A DNA stretch of 64,000 nt from Siphonodentalium dalli (lineage: Eukaryota > Mollusca > Scaphopoda > Gadilida > Siphonodentaliidae), in the NCBI GenBank assembly GCA_032622095.1, contig CP136066.1, positions 52,604,609 through 52,668,608 on the forward strand. The letters run 5' to 3'. Below, piece by piece: positions 22,901-35,203 of this stretch. Below the pieces are notes generated by a model that saw only the letters and a list, made by a program, of their open reading frames with translations, made no database searches and was not told where the DNA came from. Made by a program: the position numbers and the translations under genes. How positions within the stretch are numbered: position 1 is the stretch's first letter; every line of letters starts with the position of its first letter.

Positions 22901-24990
22901 TGGCGTCGGTGTGTTTCTATGGTGTATTTGGGGTGGGCCACCCACCCATGCCATCACATCGGTTGAAGTCCTTACCTTTCTCTAAAATGGTCCATATCCC
23001 ATTTTCATCTCGGGGTGGCCACCAACCTATGCCATCAAATCGGTCGAAATCCTTACAATTCTCGAAAATGGTCCACCCCCCATTTTCACTCCCTCGGGCT
23101 GGTACCTCCGGTGGTGATTGGTGGTGTCGGGGTGTTTCGAGGGTGTAGTTAGTCAAATCGGTCGAAATCCTTTCCTTTTCGAAAATGGTCCATACCTCAT
23201 TTTCACCCCAGCTGACAGGTTGGTGTGGTTTTTCTGTGGTGTATTTGATGCGGGCCACCCACCCAAAATGCCGTCAAATCGGTCGAAATACTTAGCGTTC
23301 TCGAAAATGATCCATACCCAATGTTCACCCCCTTGGAGTGTTACCCCCCTCCCCGGGTGATGAGTGGGGTTCGGGTGTTTCTATGTTGTATTTTGGGCGG
23401 GCCACCCACCCATGACGTCAAATCGGTCGAAATCCTTACCGTTCTCGAATATTGTCCATACTCCATTTTACCCCCTCGGGTGGTACCCCAGGGATGTTGG
23501 TTGGGGTAGGTGTGTTTCTATTGTGTATTTGTGGCTGGCCACCCACCCACGCCGTCAAGTCAGTTGAAATCCTTACCGGTCTCTAAAATGGTCCATACCC
23601 CATTTTCACCCCTCGGGTGGTACCCACGGTGGTGATGGGGTTGCGATCGTGTGTTTCGATGGTGTATTTGGGTAAGCCACCCACCCGTGCCGTCAAATCG
23701 GTTGAAGTCCTTACCTTTCTCGAAATGGTCCATACCCCATTTTATCTCCTCGGGGTGGTACCGCCGGGTTGATGGGTGGGGATCGGGGTGTTTCCAGGGT
23801 CTATTTTGGGCGGGTCACCAACACATGCCGTCAAATAGGTTGAAATCTTTACCGTTCTCGAAAATGATCCATACCCCATGTTACCATCTCGTGTGGTAGC
23901 CTACCTCCCGTGGGTGATGATGGGGGTCGGTACGTTTGTAGGGCGTGTTTGTGTCGGGCAACACATTCATACCGTCAAATCGGTCGAAATCCTTACCGTT
24001 CTCGAAAATGGTCCATACCACATGTTCACCCCTCGGGTGGTACCACCGTGGTGTTGGATGGGGGTCTGTGTGTTTCTAGGGTGTATTTGGAACGGGCCAC
24101 CCACCCATGCCGTCAAATCGGTCGAAACCCTTATCGTTCTCGAAAATGGTTCCATACCCCATTTTCACACCTCGGGGTGGTACCTCCGGGTGATTGGAGG
24201 GGTCGGAGTGTTTCTAGGGTGGTGTTTTGGCGGGCCACCCTGCCATGTAGTCAAATCGGTCGAAATTCTTACCTTCTCGAAAATGGTCGATACATGTTCC
24301 TCATTTTCACCCCTTGGGAGGTACCCCCAGCTGATAGGTTGGTGGGGTTTTTCTATGGTGTATAGAGGCGGCCCACCCACCCAAATGCCATAAAATCGGT
24401 CGAAATCCGTACCGTTCTCGAAAATGGTCCATACCCAAAGTTTAACCCATAACATCAAATCGGTCGAAATCCTTACCGTTTGCGAAAATGGTTCATACCT
24501 CATTTCCACCTCAGTTGGTACCCCCCGGGGTGATGGGTGGGGGATCGGGGTGTTTCTATAAAGTATTTGGTGTGGACCACCCACCCATACCGTGAAATTG
24601 GTTGAAATCCTTACCATTCTCGAAAATGGTCCATACCCCATTTTCACCCCCTCGGGTGGTACCCCCCGGGTGATGGGTGGGGATCGGGGTATTTCCAGGG
24701 TGTATTTGGGGTGGGCCACCCACTCATGTCGTTAAATTGGTCGAAATCCTTACCGTTCTCGAATATGTTCCATACCCAATTTTCACCCCCTCGGTGGTAT
24801 ACCCCCCCCCCCACCGAGGATGATGGTTGTGGTTAGGTGTGTTTCTATGGTGTATTTGTGGCTGGCCACCCTCCCTAGCCGTCAAATCGGTTGTATTCCT
24901 CACCGTTCTCGAAAATAGTCCTTACCCCATTTTCACCCCCTCGTTGTGGTACCCGCGGTGTGATGGGTGGGGATCGGTGTGTTTACAATG
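16916..24990 (+). repeat. ~138 bp minisatellite array, roughly 60 units
   Basis: The core 'GTCAAATCGGTCGAAATCC' is followed by 'TTCTCGAAAATGGTCCATAC', a C-rich block, a G-rich block and 'GGGCCACCCACCC'. Measured spacings of the core are 138-145 bp, with some ~80 bp truncated units (for example near 17,420-17,500). Blocks of many units are themselves repeated (about 17.2-18.5 kb resembles 19.0-20.0 kb; 18.5-18.85, 21.65-22.1 and 22.2-22.55 kb are near-copies). Long frames on both strands follow from a period near a multiple of three and are not genes. C-runs of 14-18 occur at about 18,350 and 21,498. Confidence 0.95.
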
Positions 24991-25444
24991 GCATTTTACA
25001 ATCAAATTATAACATAATAATATAGCATGGAAAGCATATAAAAATAGCCGAAATCAGAACTTATCAAACAGCTGAGTATAACTCATTCACTAATATCCTA
25101 TAGAAGTGGAAATGTTCGGACCAATTGTGATAACATGATTACTGTAAACATTACAATTCTGTGATTTGAATCGCAAATACTGTTCAAATCTATGAAAATA
25201 TATTCTTTTTGTTACAACAATGAGAACTGTATAGTTAGGTATTGGCTTTTTCCAGTTAGTATTGGGAATGGACACTGCATCACACCCCGCCAATCGCGCA
25301 ACCACTGCAGGCCACGTCCCTGCTAGAGCGTACCAGTTGGCTATTAACTATAGACCACAATTTCCGAAACATCCCTCCGTGTTCGTAAGATGTTATTCAT
25401 TTAAATTTATTTATAAACATACTTAAACCAGACCCTATCTATAT

Positions 25445-25645
25445 TTCCGACAAAAGGAGGACCATAACTTATGTCTTAACTTTAGGATTTTTCTTATGAA
25501 CCTCACGTTAGACTTAAAGTTAAGACCAAAATTAAGACTATATTAAGTAAGACACTGTTCGTGAAACGCACTTACGACTGAAGTTTGAACTTAAGACCAT
25601 CTTACGTCCCAACTTTGTCAGTTGCTTTTATGAAACTCGGCCTAG
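25445..25645. repeat. Degenerate CTTAAGAC-word repeat region
   Basis: Words such as CTTAAGACC, GTTAAGACC, ATTAAGACT and GTCTTAAC recur on both strands within 200 bp. This suggests a decayed short-period or foldback repeat. Confidence 0.45.
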
Positions 25646-26460
25646 CCATAATCGAGTATGACAAGGAGTATGATTGATGGGCAGTCTCCAATAATAATTA
25701 TTGGGCTATTACCTGGTTAGTTTGATACCGACTGCGATATGAGCCCGAGGAAACGACCGTAACGTCGTATCGGTGTGAAATATGGCACTGACGAGCAATA
25801 GCACTGTCAGAAATTGCAACGCATTCCAGATCATATATTATATACCCATGATTGCAATTATGGAATATAAAATATTTTGGTTTCACGAATGACCAACTCA
25901 TAATTCCGTTAAAACAACTAATCCTTCAAAATTATGACAACTATATAAGGCTTATCACTGAAGGTTTCTCATGCATATCACCATAATTCCCAACCACATC
26001 ATTTACCGGACTCGGCCTCCGGGTCGCAGTTCGACTTCTTTTCCACTCCAAAAATTCACGTTTCTATAAATAAAACAACCATGTCCCACTGCATACCAAG
26101 AAATGCGGCACCTTATACGCGGAGCGCGAAATAAGGTTATTATGAGTATTCCTAGGTCCGATATATTTTGGTCGATAACATACTGACCAAGTAGTATAAT
26201 AATATTAACAATATGTCACTATTAGCCAGTCAAAATCATATAATAATAGTTCGAATGTGACATTCCGGTAGTTTTTTCGGATTAGACTGGCAAGGTAGGG
26301 TCATCTTTTGTTTGTACATGTATATCGGTGATTGATATTTATATATTATGACTACGAATGGAATAACAGTAGGATGATGTAATAAAATTATACATTTTAT
26401 GGTATTTTATTTTATTCGGATATCAGTATTTTGTATATACACCAAATAAGCTATTTAACA

Positions 26461-26535
26461 AGTGTGTGAGATGTGTGTGTGTGAGGCTCTATATGTGGGC
26501 CTTGAGATAGCGTGAGAGGGTGTGTGTGTGTTTAT
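26461..26535. repeat. TG-rich simple repeat
   Basis: Interrupted (GT)n runs around 'GTGTGTGAGATGTGTGTGTG' continue to 'GGGTGTGTGTGTGT'. Confidence 0.8.
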
Positions 26536-26591
26536 CTGTCACGATTTTGGCGCGTTTAAAAATATCGCTCGCTCATGTCCGATTTCACACA

Positions 26592-27153
26592 AATTTTCAC
26601 TAACCATGCTCTTAAATATTCGTTAATGGGCAACGAAACCACATTATGTTATTGTCAGATGTTTACCCATTGTTATGTAAACAAGTGCACAACAAAGTTA
26701 CCTTTTCTGGCGTTTGTTTATATTATGATGATACACATAAAGAGCGTTCTTTGTTAGTGTATTCCTGATATGGAAATAATAAAGAGCGTTTATATACTTT
26801 TTGTGTGATTATCCGATAGAATTGCGCTGTCCTCTGTAACGCAGTCATGTTCTTGTTTAGATACTACATAGTAGATCTTGATGGTAGCATGCTATTTACG
26901 CGATGATTGTGGTATATACATGTATGAACAAAACTATGTACATTGTGGTTGGAACAAATATGAATATTTCGACAACGAAGGCTTCCCATGCTATTAATCT
27001 AAAGTCATATGGCGGTTTGCATCTCAAAATACATGCATCCCCTGTTATGATTTCCCGGTATCGAAATAGGTCTATAAATGCTTGAACTACATTTCTGTAG
27101 GCATTGCCTGTGCCTGCATGTCGCATTGAAGTAAACAAAATATACAATTTTAA
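26592..27153. repeat. Degenerate outlying unit of the 1,433 bp satellite
   Basis: The left part ('TTTTCACTAACCATGCTCTT') and right part ('CATATGGCGGTTTGCA' to 'TACAATTTTAA') match the satellite unit. About 350 bp between them (26,640-26,990) instead matches the interior of the insertion at 31,841-32,334. It ends at the same TTAA where the array proper resumes after the 27,154-28,598 insertion. Confidence 0.7.
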
Positions 27154-28598
27154 CCAGGGGGGGGGGGGTCGGAAACAATTACAGGATACAAGGACCTGGT
27201 GGGTGGGTATCCCAGATTCCGGAATGCAGATTTGTTTCTGATGCCATCATTTTTTTCCAAAATCATTTCTAAGACAAATTAAAGCTTCAAAATGAATTGA
27301 ATCATTGAAACAATCAGATTCATGTAGTAGTGCATGCTATAGTCTTATACAAGTGAGGGGGCTCTATATTTATTTATTTGTCCACAATTTCTCCCTTTAA
27401 CAGTTGAAATCATGGGGTGGGTCCGGTTTTGGTCGAGGAAAAAATTGCAATAAAAAAAATCCATTCTCATCTTTTCTCATAGTTTATCATGGCTTTTGTT
27501 TTTAAATTTATTATACATGGAGGATACATGCGTGTTTTGAGTGGATACTGGAAGTATCTCATGAGTGGTCACAGTGATATACTGGAATCATCACGAGTGG
27601 CTAAAGGCCACGAGTGATGATTCCAGTATCTCACAGTGACCACGAATGAGGTAATTCTGGTATTCACTCAAAACACGAAGGTTTTTTTTATTATATGCGC
27701 TATTTACTAAAATAGATCGAGGAATCAATTCAAAATCGAACTGATTCCGATTCACATCGGCAATATTTCTGCACAAAAGATAACTCAGAATACACATGCT
27801 TCAAATGTGCGTAATATATCATATACCTTTATTTCAAATATACCAACTTACTTGCTTGTGTACTATTAGCAATGTGGCATTGCATTTTTGTCTCTTATTG
27901 ACACAAAATCGTTAGTTGAACAGTGATTGGAGCATTAAAAGGCTCCAGATCCAATCTCAGAGCATCTAATTTTCAAAATGTTCCGGGGAGTCCCCCTGAC
28001 CCCCATCCCGTACTCCCCCCTCAGGCCTTCTGGAGATACTACTCGCCTTGACAATTTGTATGAGAGCTACTCGCCTAGAATGATTTTAAGGGGAGCTCAT
28101 CATTGCTCACCAGTGATTTCCGACATGGAGAAGACTGGAACTGTGTTTATTTAATCAAATTGATGGTGTTTTTACTTTACACATGCACATATTTTAACCT
28201 ATTGCTAACAAGGGACACATCTATCCTGTTAAAGTGGGTAATTTGACATTTATAACCATAAATATTTGAGTTTTTAAAGGTTTTGTTGGCATATTTTTCA
28301 GGCATGTGTTTTGTTTGTTTATTTGTTGAGGGTGTACTTGATCAGCGTTCTCTCAGTTCCGGTGCAGACACATGAGAGACCCTTACCCTGCCAACAACAC
28401 ATTATTTAGTAGAATTTACATCAATTGTGGGGGCGGGTGTCACAGACCTGGTTGGAAAAACGTACGGTCCCGGGTGGGTGTCCCAGACCTGGGTGGAAAA
28501 AAACTTACGCTCCCGGTGTAGTGGGTCCCAATAACTGAAAAACACAAAATTTCCACCTTGTATCCGAAATTTTATTTTTTTTACCCATTCCCCCTGTT
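27154..28598. mobile_element. TTAA-flanked insertion in the satellite (1,445 bp)
   Basis: Satellite sequence ending '...ACAATTTTAA' (27,153) resumes at '...TTTTAACACGG' (28,599). Intact units show this junction uninterrupted with a single TTAA, so TTAA was duplicated, the piggyBac signature. The ends carry CCAGGGGG (left) and CCCCCTG (right). The word GGATACAAGG near the left end recurs inverted near the right end, giving subterminal inverted repeats. There is no transposase frame, so it is a non-autonomous element. A 147 bp hairpin (27,531-27,677) lies inside. Confidence 0.7.
27531..27677. repeat. 147 bp hairpin nested in the TTAA insertion
   Basis: 'CGTGTTTTGAGTG' at the left pairs with 'CACTCAAAACACG' at the right. 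Inner arms built of 'GTCACAGTGATATACTGGAA' and 'TTCCAGTATCTCACAGTGAC' also pair. Arms are about 72 bp. Confidence 0.8.
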
Positions 28599-31500
28599 TT
28601 AACACGGTACTTGGTTCCCAAACAATAGCCATATGCACGGCATGGAACCAAAAAGAGCGTTCCGTGCTAGTCTATATCTGATTGGTAATAACAAAGCGCG
28701 TTTTTTCACTTTTGTGCAATAAGTTGAAAACGGTTGCAAAATGGCGGTGATAATGAACATTATTTTTTAAAGAGCACATGAAGCCAGCATAACATTAATT
28801 CGTGCTCGCCAATTTACCCTTTTGAAGATTTAATAAAGTATGTATAGTTACAACTAATCGCCCGATTCTGTACATTCTTACTAATAAGTGGGTTTCATAA
28901 TACTCGGGTACACAGGCGCTGGTTAAATTTCCCAAAAAGGCAGTATTACAATATTATTTTCAATATGTGTTAAGGTATTGACCCCATGTTACATTTCCGA
29001 TTTGCCTTGTCCGATTTGACACTATACAACCGTAATGGGTATGTCCTACATTGACCATAAAATAATTAGATTGGTCCATGGGCTCATTGGTGAGAGGTTG
29101 TCGTGCATGGCCAGATGTCGACTTTCGAAATAAGTTTAATACGCTTTGATTTGTTTCCAGCCTAGTATATATAACAGTATGTTATAATCTGTGTTATTTT
29201 CGGTCACCAAACAGTAAGAGTTATCATGCATGCAGCTAATCTATGTGTAGAGAGTGTCTTTCTCATATCCCAAATGAACTATATAAATATGTAATGTGGA
29301 TTGCCAAGCTGCACATTTTGACTATCTCAAATGGGTCACTAATTAAATTTTCACTAATCATGCTCTTAAATATTCATTAATGTGCAACTAAACCACAAAC
29401 ACTGTATACCATAAGTGTTTATTGGAGTGCCAGTCAACAATGTCGGATGGGGCACACTTAAGCATGTGGTCGAATCGTTGAATTATGCAATCTTATCAGC
29501 AACGAGATTATATATTGGCTCACGTTACCACATCTGTTGATAGAGTTGGGATTCTTTTCTCGATCTAGCAAGACAGCGCCTATATCTGTTGGGAGAGTTA
29601 GATTCTTTTCTCGATCTGGAAAGTCATAGCTCCATCTCTTGTAACAATAGTTACCCGATTTGTTTGTAAAGCACATCCATTTTTAAGAGTGTTCAATGTC
29701 GCACAGCGCACGGGTTGTGTTTTTTGGTCAACACACGCCCAACTGGATTTTCCAGTTAACCCATTGGACGTGGTGCTCTAAGTTGGTCAGAGCATTGGAA
29801 TATAGTTATTTACCAGATTAAAAAAACGTTATCTGGAGCATAGCTCAATCCAGAAAAAACAAATATTCCAATTTTTGTTTTAATCTAAAGCCATATGGCG
29901 GTTTGCACCTCAAAATACATGTTTCCCCTTTTAATTTTCCCGGTATCGAAATAGGTCTATAAATGCTTGAACTACATTTCTGTAGGCATTGCCTGTGCCT
30001 GCATGTCGCATTGAAGTGAACAAAACACAATTTTAACACGGCATTTGATTCCCAAACAACAGCCATATGCACGGCATGGAACAGAAAAGAGCGTGCCGTG
30101 TTAGTCTATTCCTGATTGGTAATAAAGAGCGTTTTGTTTCACTTTTGTGCGATAAGTTGAAAACGACTGCGAAATGGCGGTGATAATGAACATTATTTTT
30201 TAAAGAGCACATGAAGCCAGCATAACATTAATTCGTGCTCGCCAATTTACCCTTTTGACGATTTAAAAAAGTATGTATAGTTACAACTAATCGCCCGATT
30301 CTGGACATTCTTACTAATAAGTGGGTTTCATAATACTCGGGTACACAGGCGCTGGTTAAATTTTCCAAAAAGGCAGTATTACAATATTATTTTCAATATG
30401 TGTTAAGGTATTGACCCCATGTTACATTTCCGATTTGCCTTGTCCGATTTGACACTATACAACCGTAATTGGTATGTCCTACATTGACCAGAACATAATT
30501 AGATTGGTCCATGGGCTCATTGGTGAGAGGTTGTCGTGCATGGCCAGATGTCGACTTTCGAAATAAGTTTAATACGCTTTGATTTGTTTCCAGCCTAGTA
30601 TATATAACAGTATGTTATAATCTGTGTTATTTTCGGTCACCAAACAGTAAGTGTTATCATGCATGCAGCTAATCTATGTGTAGAGAGTGTCTTTCTCATA
30701 TCCCAAATGAACTATATAAATATGTAATGTGGATTGCCAAGCTGCACATTTTGACTATCTCAAATGGGTCACTAATTAAATTTTCACTAACCATGCTCTT
30801 AAATATTCATTAATGTGCAACTAAACCACAAACACTGTATACCATAAGTGTTTATTGGAGTGCCAGTCAACAATGTCGGATGGGGCACACTTAAGCATGT
30901 GGTCGAATCGTTGAATTATGCAATCTTATAAGCAACGAGATTATATATTGGATCACGTTACCACATCTGTTGATAGAGTTGGGATTCTTTTCTCGATCTA
31001 GCAAGACAGCGCCTATATCTGTTGGGAGAGTTAGATTCTTTTCTCGATCTGGAAAGTTATAGCTCCATCTCTTGTAACAATAGTTACCCGATTTGTTTGT
31101 AAAGCACATCCATTTTCAAGAGTGTTCAATGTCGCACAGCGCACGGGTTGTGTTTCTTGGTCAACACACGCCCAACTGGATTTTCCAGTTAACCCATTGG
31201 ACGTGGTGCTCTAAGTTGGTCAGAGCATTGGAATATAGTTATTTACCAGAATAAAAAAAAACGTTATCTGGAGCATAGCTTAATCCAGAAAAAAAAATTC
31301 CAATTTTGTTTTAATCTAAAGCCATATGGCGGTTTGCACCTCAAAATACATGTTTCCCCTTTTAATTTTCCCGGTATCGAAATAGGTCTATAAATGCTTG
31401 AACTACATTTCTGTAGGCATTGCCTGTGCCTGCATGTCGCATTGAAGTGAACAAAACACAATTTTAACACGGCATTTGATTCCCAAACAACAGCCATATG

Positions 31501-31840
31501 CACGGCATGGAACAGAAAAGAGCGTGCCGTGTTAGTCTATTCCTGATTGGTAATAATAAAGAGCGTTTTGTTTCACTTTTGTGCGATAAGTTTAAAGCGA
31601 CTGCGAAATGGCGGTGATAATGAACATTATTTTTTAAAGAGCACACGAAGCCAGCATAACATTAATTCGTGCTCGCCAATTTACCCTTTTGAAGATTTAA
31701 TAAAGTATGTATAGTTACAACTAATCGCCCGATTCTGGACATTCTTACTAATAAGTGGGTTTCATAATACTCGGGTACACAGGCGCTGGTGAAATTTCCC
31801 AAAAAGGCAGTATTACAATATTATTTTCAATATGTGTTAA

Positions 31841-32334
31841 AGGTACGGTTGGCCTTGGCGGTGGGTATCCTGTGAAAATATTTCCACCCGTCAAAAACCG
31901 CCACAAACAGGAGGAACAACAAAATATAGACAGACTTTGTCCGTATACAAATAAGAAATATCGCATAAACAGTATGTTATTGTCATATATTTGACCATTG
32001 TTATGTAAACAAAAGCATAAAAAGTAACTTTTCTGGTGTTTGTTTATATTATGATGGTAAACATAAAGAGCGTTCTTTGTTGGTGAATTCCTGATATGGA
32101 ACGAATAAAGAGCGTTTATGTCATTTATGTGTGATTAGCCAGTAGCATTGTGCTGTCTTCTGTAACACAATCAGGCTCTTGCTTAGGTGAAATATAGTAA
32201 ATCTTTATGATAACATGCTGTTTACGCGATGGTCATGGTATATATGAACGAAACTGTATGCGTTTTAATGTTTTTCTGTTTACGGTGATTGGAACAAATA
32301 TGAATATTTTCGACAACTAAGGCCGCACGTGCCT
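31841..32334. mobile_element. TTAA-flanked insertion inside a satellite unit (494 bp)
   Basis: Intact units read 'TATGTGTTAAGGTATTGACC'. Here TTAA occurs at 31,837-31,840, then 494 bp of foreign sequence, then TTAA at 32,335-32,338 followed by GGTATTGACC. The ends are weak inverted repeats (AGGTACG left, CGTGCCT right). About 350 bp of the interior is also found, diverged, at 26,640-26,990. There is no coding capacity. Confidence 0.75.
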
Positions 32335-32534
32335 TTAAGGTATTGACCCCATGTTACATTTCCGATTTGCCTTGTCCGATTTGACACTATACAACCGTAA
32401 TGGGTATGTCCTACATTGACCATAAAATAATTAGATTGGTCCATGGGCTCATTGGTGAGAGGTTGTCGTGCATGGCCAGATGTCGACTTTCGAAATAAGT
32501 TTAATACGCTTTGATTTGTTTCCAGCCTAGTATA

Positions 32535-32538
32535 TATA
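32535..32538. other. Target site duplication TATA, left
   Basis: Pairs with TATA at 50,274-50,277. The exact frame is uncertain because the target is a TA run, but sister satellite units support a 4-bp duplication. Confidence 0.7.
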
Positions 32539-32770
32539 TATAACATGATTAGGGTTTATAAGTGATGTTATCTAATGAAATTACCTATTATAGAAGTCTT
32601 GAGCGCGGAGCGAAGTTGTCGGTTTGAAGTCTGTGGTTGAAGTGAAGTGAATTCCCGGATGACGTCACCTTCGGGAAGAGTCGGGTCACGTGAGTCGTTC
32701 CGAGTGGTGTAGACACATCTCCGTGGGTTTCCGGATGATCTCGGTGGAACAAGAGGCCAAAACCGCTACA
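32539..32770 (-). repeat. 3' LTR of the giant gypsy element (left on plus strand)
   Basis: 232 bp. In minus orientation it begins TGTAGCGG and ends ATGTTATA, so the canonical terminal CA is absent. It is identical to 50,042-50,273 apart from one G/A difference. Confidence 0.95.
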
Positions 32771-32784
32771 TTCCCCCTCACTTT
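32771..32784 (-). promoter_or_regulatory. Polypurine tract for plus-strand priming
   Basis: The minus strand reads AAAGTGAGGGGGAA directly against the LTR start TGTAGCGG. This is the expected position and composition for the second-strand primer. Confidence 0.85.
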
Positions 32785-32844
32785 GAAGAATTGGCTCCAT
32801 ATCCGGTGGAATGAGATAACCCAGACATTTAGTAGGAGACGTGA

Positions 32845-33085
32845 GTTTATCGGGAGGCTCCGTTGAAGAAATGAAAGACCCCGGATGCTCCATAGAAGAA
32901 ATGAGTCCCTCCGGATGCTCCGTAGAAGGGTTGAATTTCCTGGAACGCTCAGCGGACGAAATGAGTTTATTTGGAGGCTCCATGGAGGAATGAGTCGATT
33001 CAGATGCTCTGTAGAAGAATTGGATTCCTCGGAACGCTTCGTGGACGAAATGAGTTTATTCGGATGCTCCGTGGAACAAGAAATA
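32845..33085. repeat. ~32 bp minisatellite next to the 3' LTR, about 8 units
   Basis: Words GGATGCTCCGTAGAAG, GGAACGCTCAGCGGACGAAA and ATGAGTTTATTTGGAGG recur with a ~32 bp period and a ~95 bp higher-order period. The minus strand stays open in places and spells repeats like 'HPGSFISSTEPPDKL', running on toward the LTR. I do not call this a gene. Confidence 0.75.
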
Positions 33086-33233
33086 ATGCGGAATATACAT
33101 ATGTACAACATGATGCTCCCTTGAGGATTCTACTCAGCTTAAATCTTCGGGTAGACGCCGACCGTCATCATCAGGGCCCTGATCCTTCCAACTAGACTAG
33201 TGCCTTTGATATTCGTTGTGATTTGTGAATTAC

Positions 33234-33505
33234 GGTGGCATAGACGATACAGGGAATCAATACATCAGACCCAAGAGTCTTCATCGAGATTCCTTTCCTG
33301 TGTTAGTCATGGTTCGGACGGATTGAGGTGGCAAAGACGATATAGAGAACCACTACATCAGACTAGGAAGTCTTCATTTGGGGTTCTTTTCTCGTATCGA
33401 TCTTGGTTCGGACGGATTATGGTGACAAAGATGATATATGGAACCAGCACATCAGACTAGGGAGTCTTCATGGGGGTTCCTTTCTCATGTCAGTCTGGGT
33501 CGGGT
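33234..33505. repeat. 93 bp direct repeat, three copies
   Basis: Copies start near 33,234, 33,327 and 33,420, each with 'ACATCAGACT', 'GTCTTCAT' and 'TGGTTCGGACGGATT'-type words. Confidence 0.85.
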
Positions 33506-35203
33506 GACCTCGTTACCCAAGATTGTTGTGGAGCGGTTTCCTCTCTTGAGTGCATTAAGCAAAGAATATATGGAACGATGTGCTCACTTCCAGGCCGGCA
33601 TCTGGTTGGGCAAGGCTGTCCGACAAGGAGAATGAAGACTTCTTCTCAGCGAAAAGGACAAGCTCAATACCAAGGAGGACCAGCAGAACGAGAAACTCGC
33701 ATCTGCAATAGTTCCTCGGGCCGGATCAGACAAACTCATAACATATTTACAAAATCTTAGCGACCCAGTATGACAAAACATAACTGATCGCTGACCGAGC
33801 AAGACCCATTCTTGCTATTATAACGAACTAGGTTAAATAGAGAATTCAATGTCCTATTACTTTATTGACCATATTATATACAGAGAGTAGATTCCTTTTA
33901 TTATTTTCGAACAGAACTGAATCCCGACCGAACAAGACCTATTTGGCTGACATCTTGCATTACTACCTTCTGTGACCATTACATAGAATAAACCATGTTA
34001 AACCTGAATGCAATGTCCTGTTCTGCTTTGTTGGCAACGAAGCAAACACGGATCCACGCGGAGAAGTATTTTGATGTGAAAAACTTTCGTCAAAATGACT
34101 TGCCAAAATTTAGTGACTTTTGATTTTTGTTCGTCGATAATTATATATTCAGTGTTCGGCTGTGTGTTTGTGCTGCTAAATATATATACTTCATATTCTG
34201 ATTGATGAAAACTAACGACAACATGTTTAACAGCGTGACATTAAAAATTTTGAAGGTGCCGCTCTGTGCCAAAAATAGCATAAAGACAGTTTCCGGACAT
34301 CAATTCAACGGTCCCTGGTGATTACAATCAACCGCATGACGGAGCACAAAGACAGTGGTGTGGTTAAGAAAAGATGTCCAGTTGAGGCCTGGCAGCAATG
34401 GAAATTTTGGCACAGAATTGCCTCAACTTAGGAGCAGTTCGGAAAGCAGGTCTACCTGGATCTCGAAACCAAGTTCAGGTTTCATACCTGTAAGTGCCGA
34501 ACCAACATATTGGAAGAACCAGAGCCAGAATGATGAAGCACAATGACAGCAGTGTGGTGAAGAAAGCTGTCCAGTGGGCCTGGCCGAAATATGGATGTAG
34601 AAAGGACTCCCTGTATCTCCAAAGACAGAGGAAACAGAATTGGACACTGAACAAGGAAGACGCACTCTTTCTGACACCATGGCTGACAGGTGGAAATTAC
34701 CATTTATTATGCTTACTTATGAATTAATGTGATTAATAACCTCTGTGTTAAATAGAATAGGGGCTCTGTTTAGTTTCAACTTGACAAACTTAATGTGATA
34801 TATAATACTTTATAATAAACCATGTTAACTTATGAATATAGAATCCCATTATTACTTCCTGACTAAATAGACAATACAGATACTCGGGATTGCTTCCATC
34901 CACCCAACCATACTATCCAATTTGATTCAGTCACCTCAGACTTGTTTAGTGAACCTACGGGGAAATACATTTGACAAATTAATTGGTTTCCAACGTTATC
35001 GAAAACAGGAATCATGATGGGTCCGTCTAGTCCAAGAGAAGTTCCAGAATATATTCAGGAATTCTACTAAAGGGGAAGATGATAATTCTACCATGAAAAA
35101 TAGGAATGATGATTACTTCATCGGTCCGGCTAGTTGAAACATTACAATATAATACACAAAGAAACGTCTATGTGGCGGTTTGTCCCGACTGAGGGAGAGA
35201 ATA
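33506..35203. other. 3' region of the giant element, no gene called
   Basis: It contains a diverged ~195 bp direct repeat (about 34,338-34,500 against 34,538-34,700, sharing GCACAAWGACAGYRGTGTGG). Otherwise nothing was recognised. By position it would be the long 3' untranslated region of the element's transcript. Confidence 0.5.

Larger units (their letters stand above)
24991..26591. other. Intergenic between the two large arrays
   Basis: No gene was recognised. It contains the CTTAAGAC-rich stretch and a TG-rich simple repeat listed separately. Confidence 0.45.

Noticed and set aside
16954-24765. Many overlapping frames of 60-240 codons on both strands
   Set aside because: They arise because the minisatellite period is close to a multiple of three and has few stops. 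The peptides repeat the same 46-residue sentence in several frames.
16916-24990. CRISPR array
   Set aside because: Units are ~138 bp continuous repeats with variants, not short repeats with unique spacers, and the DNA is eukaryotic.
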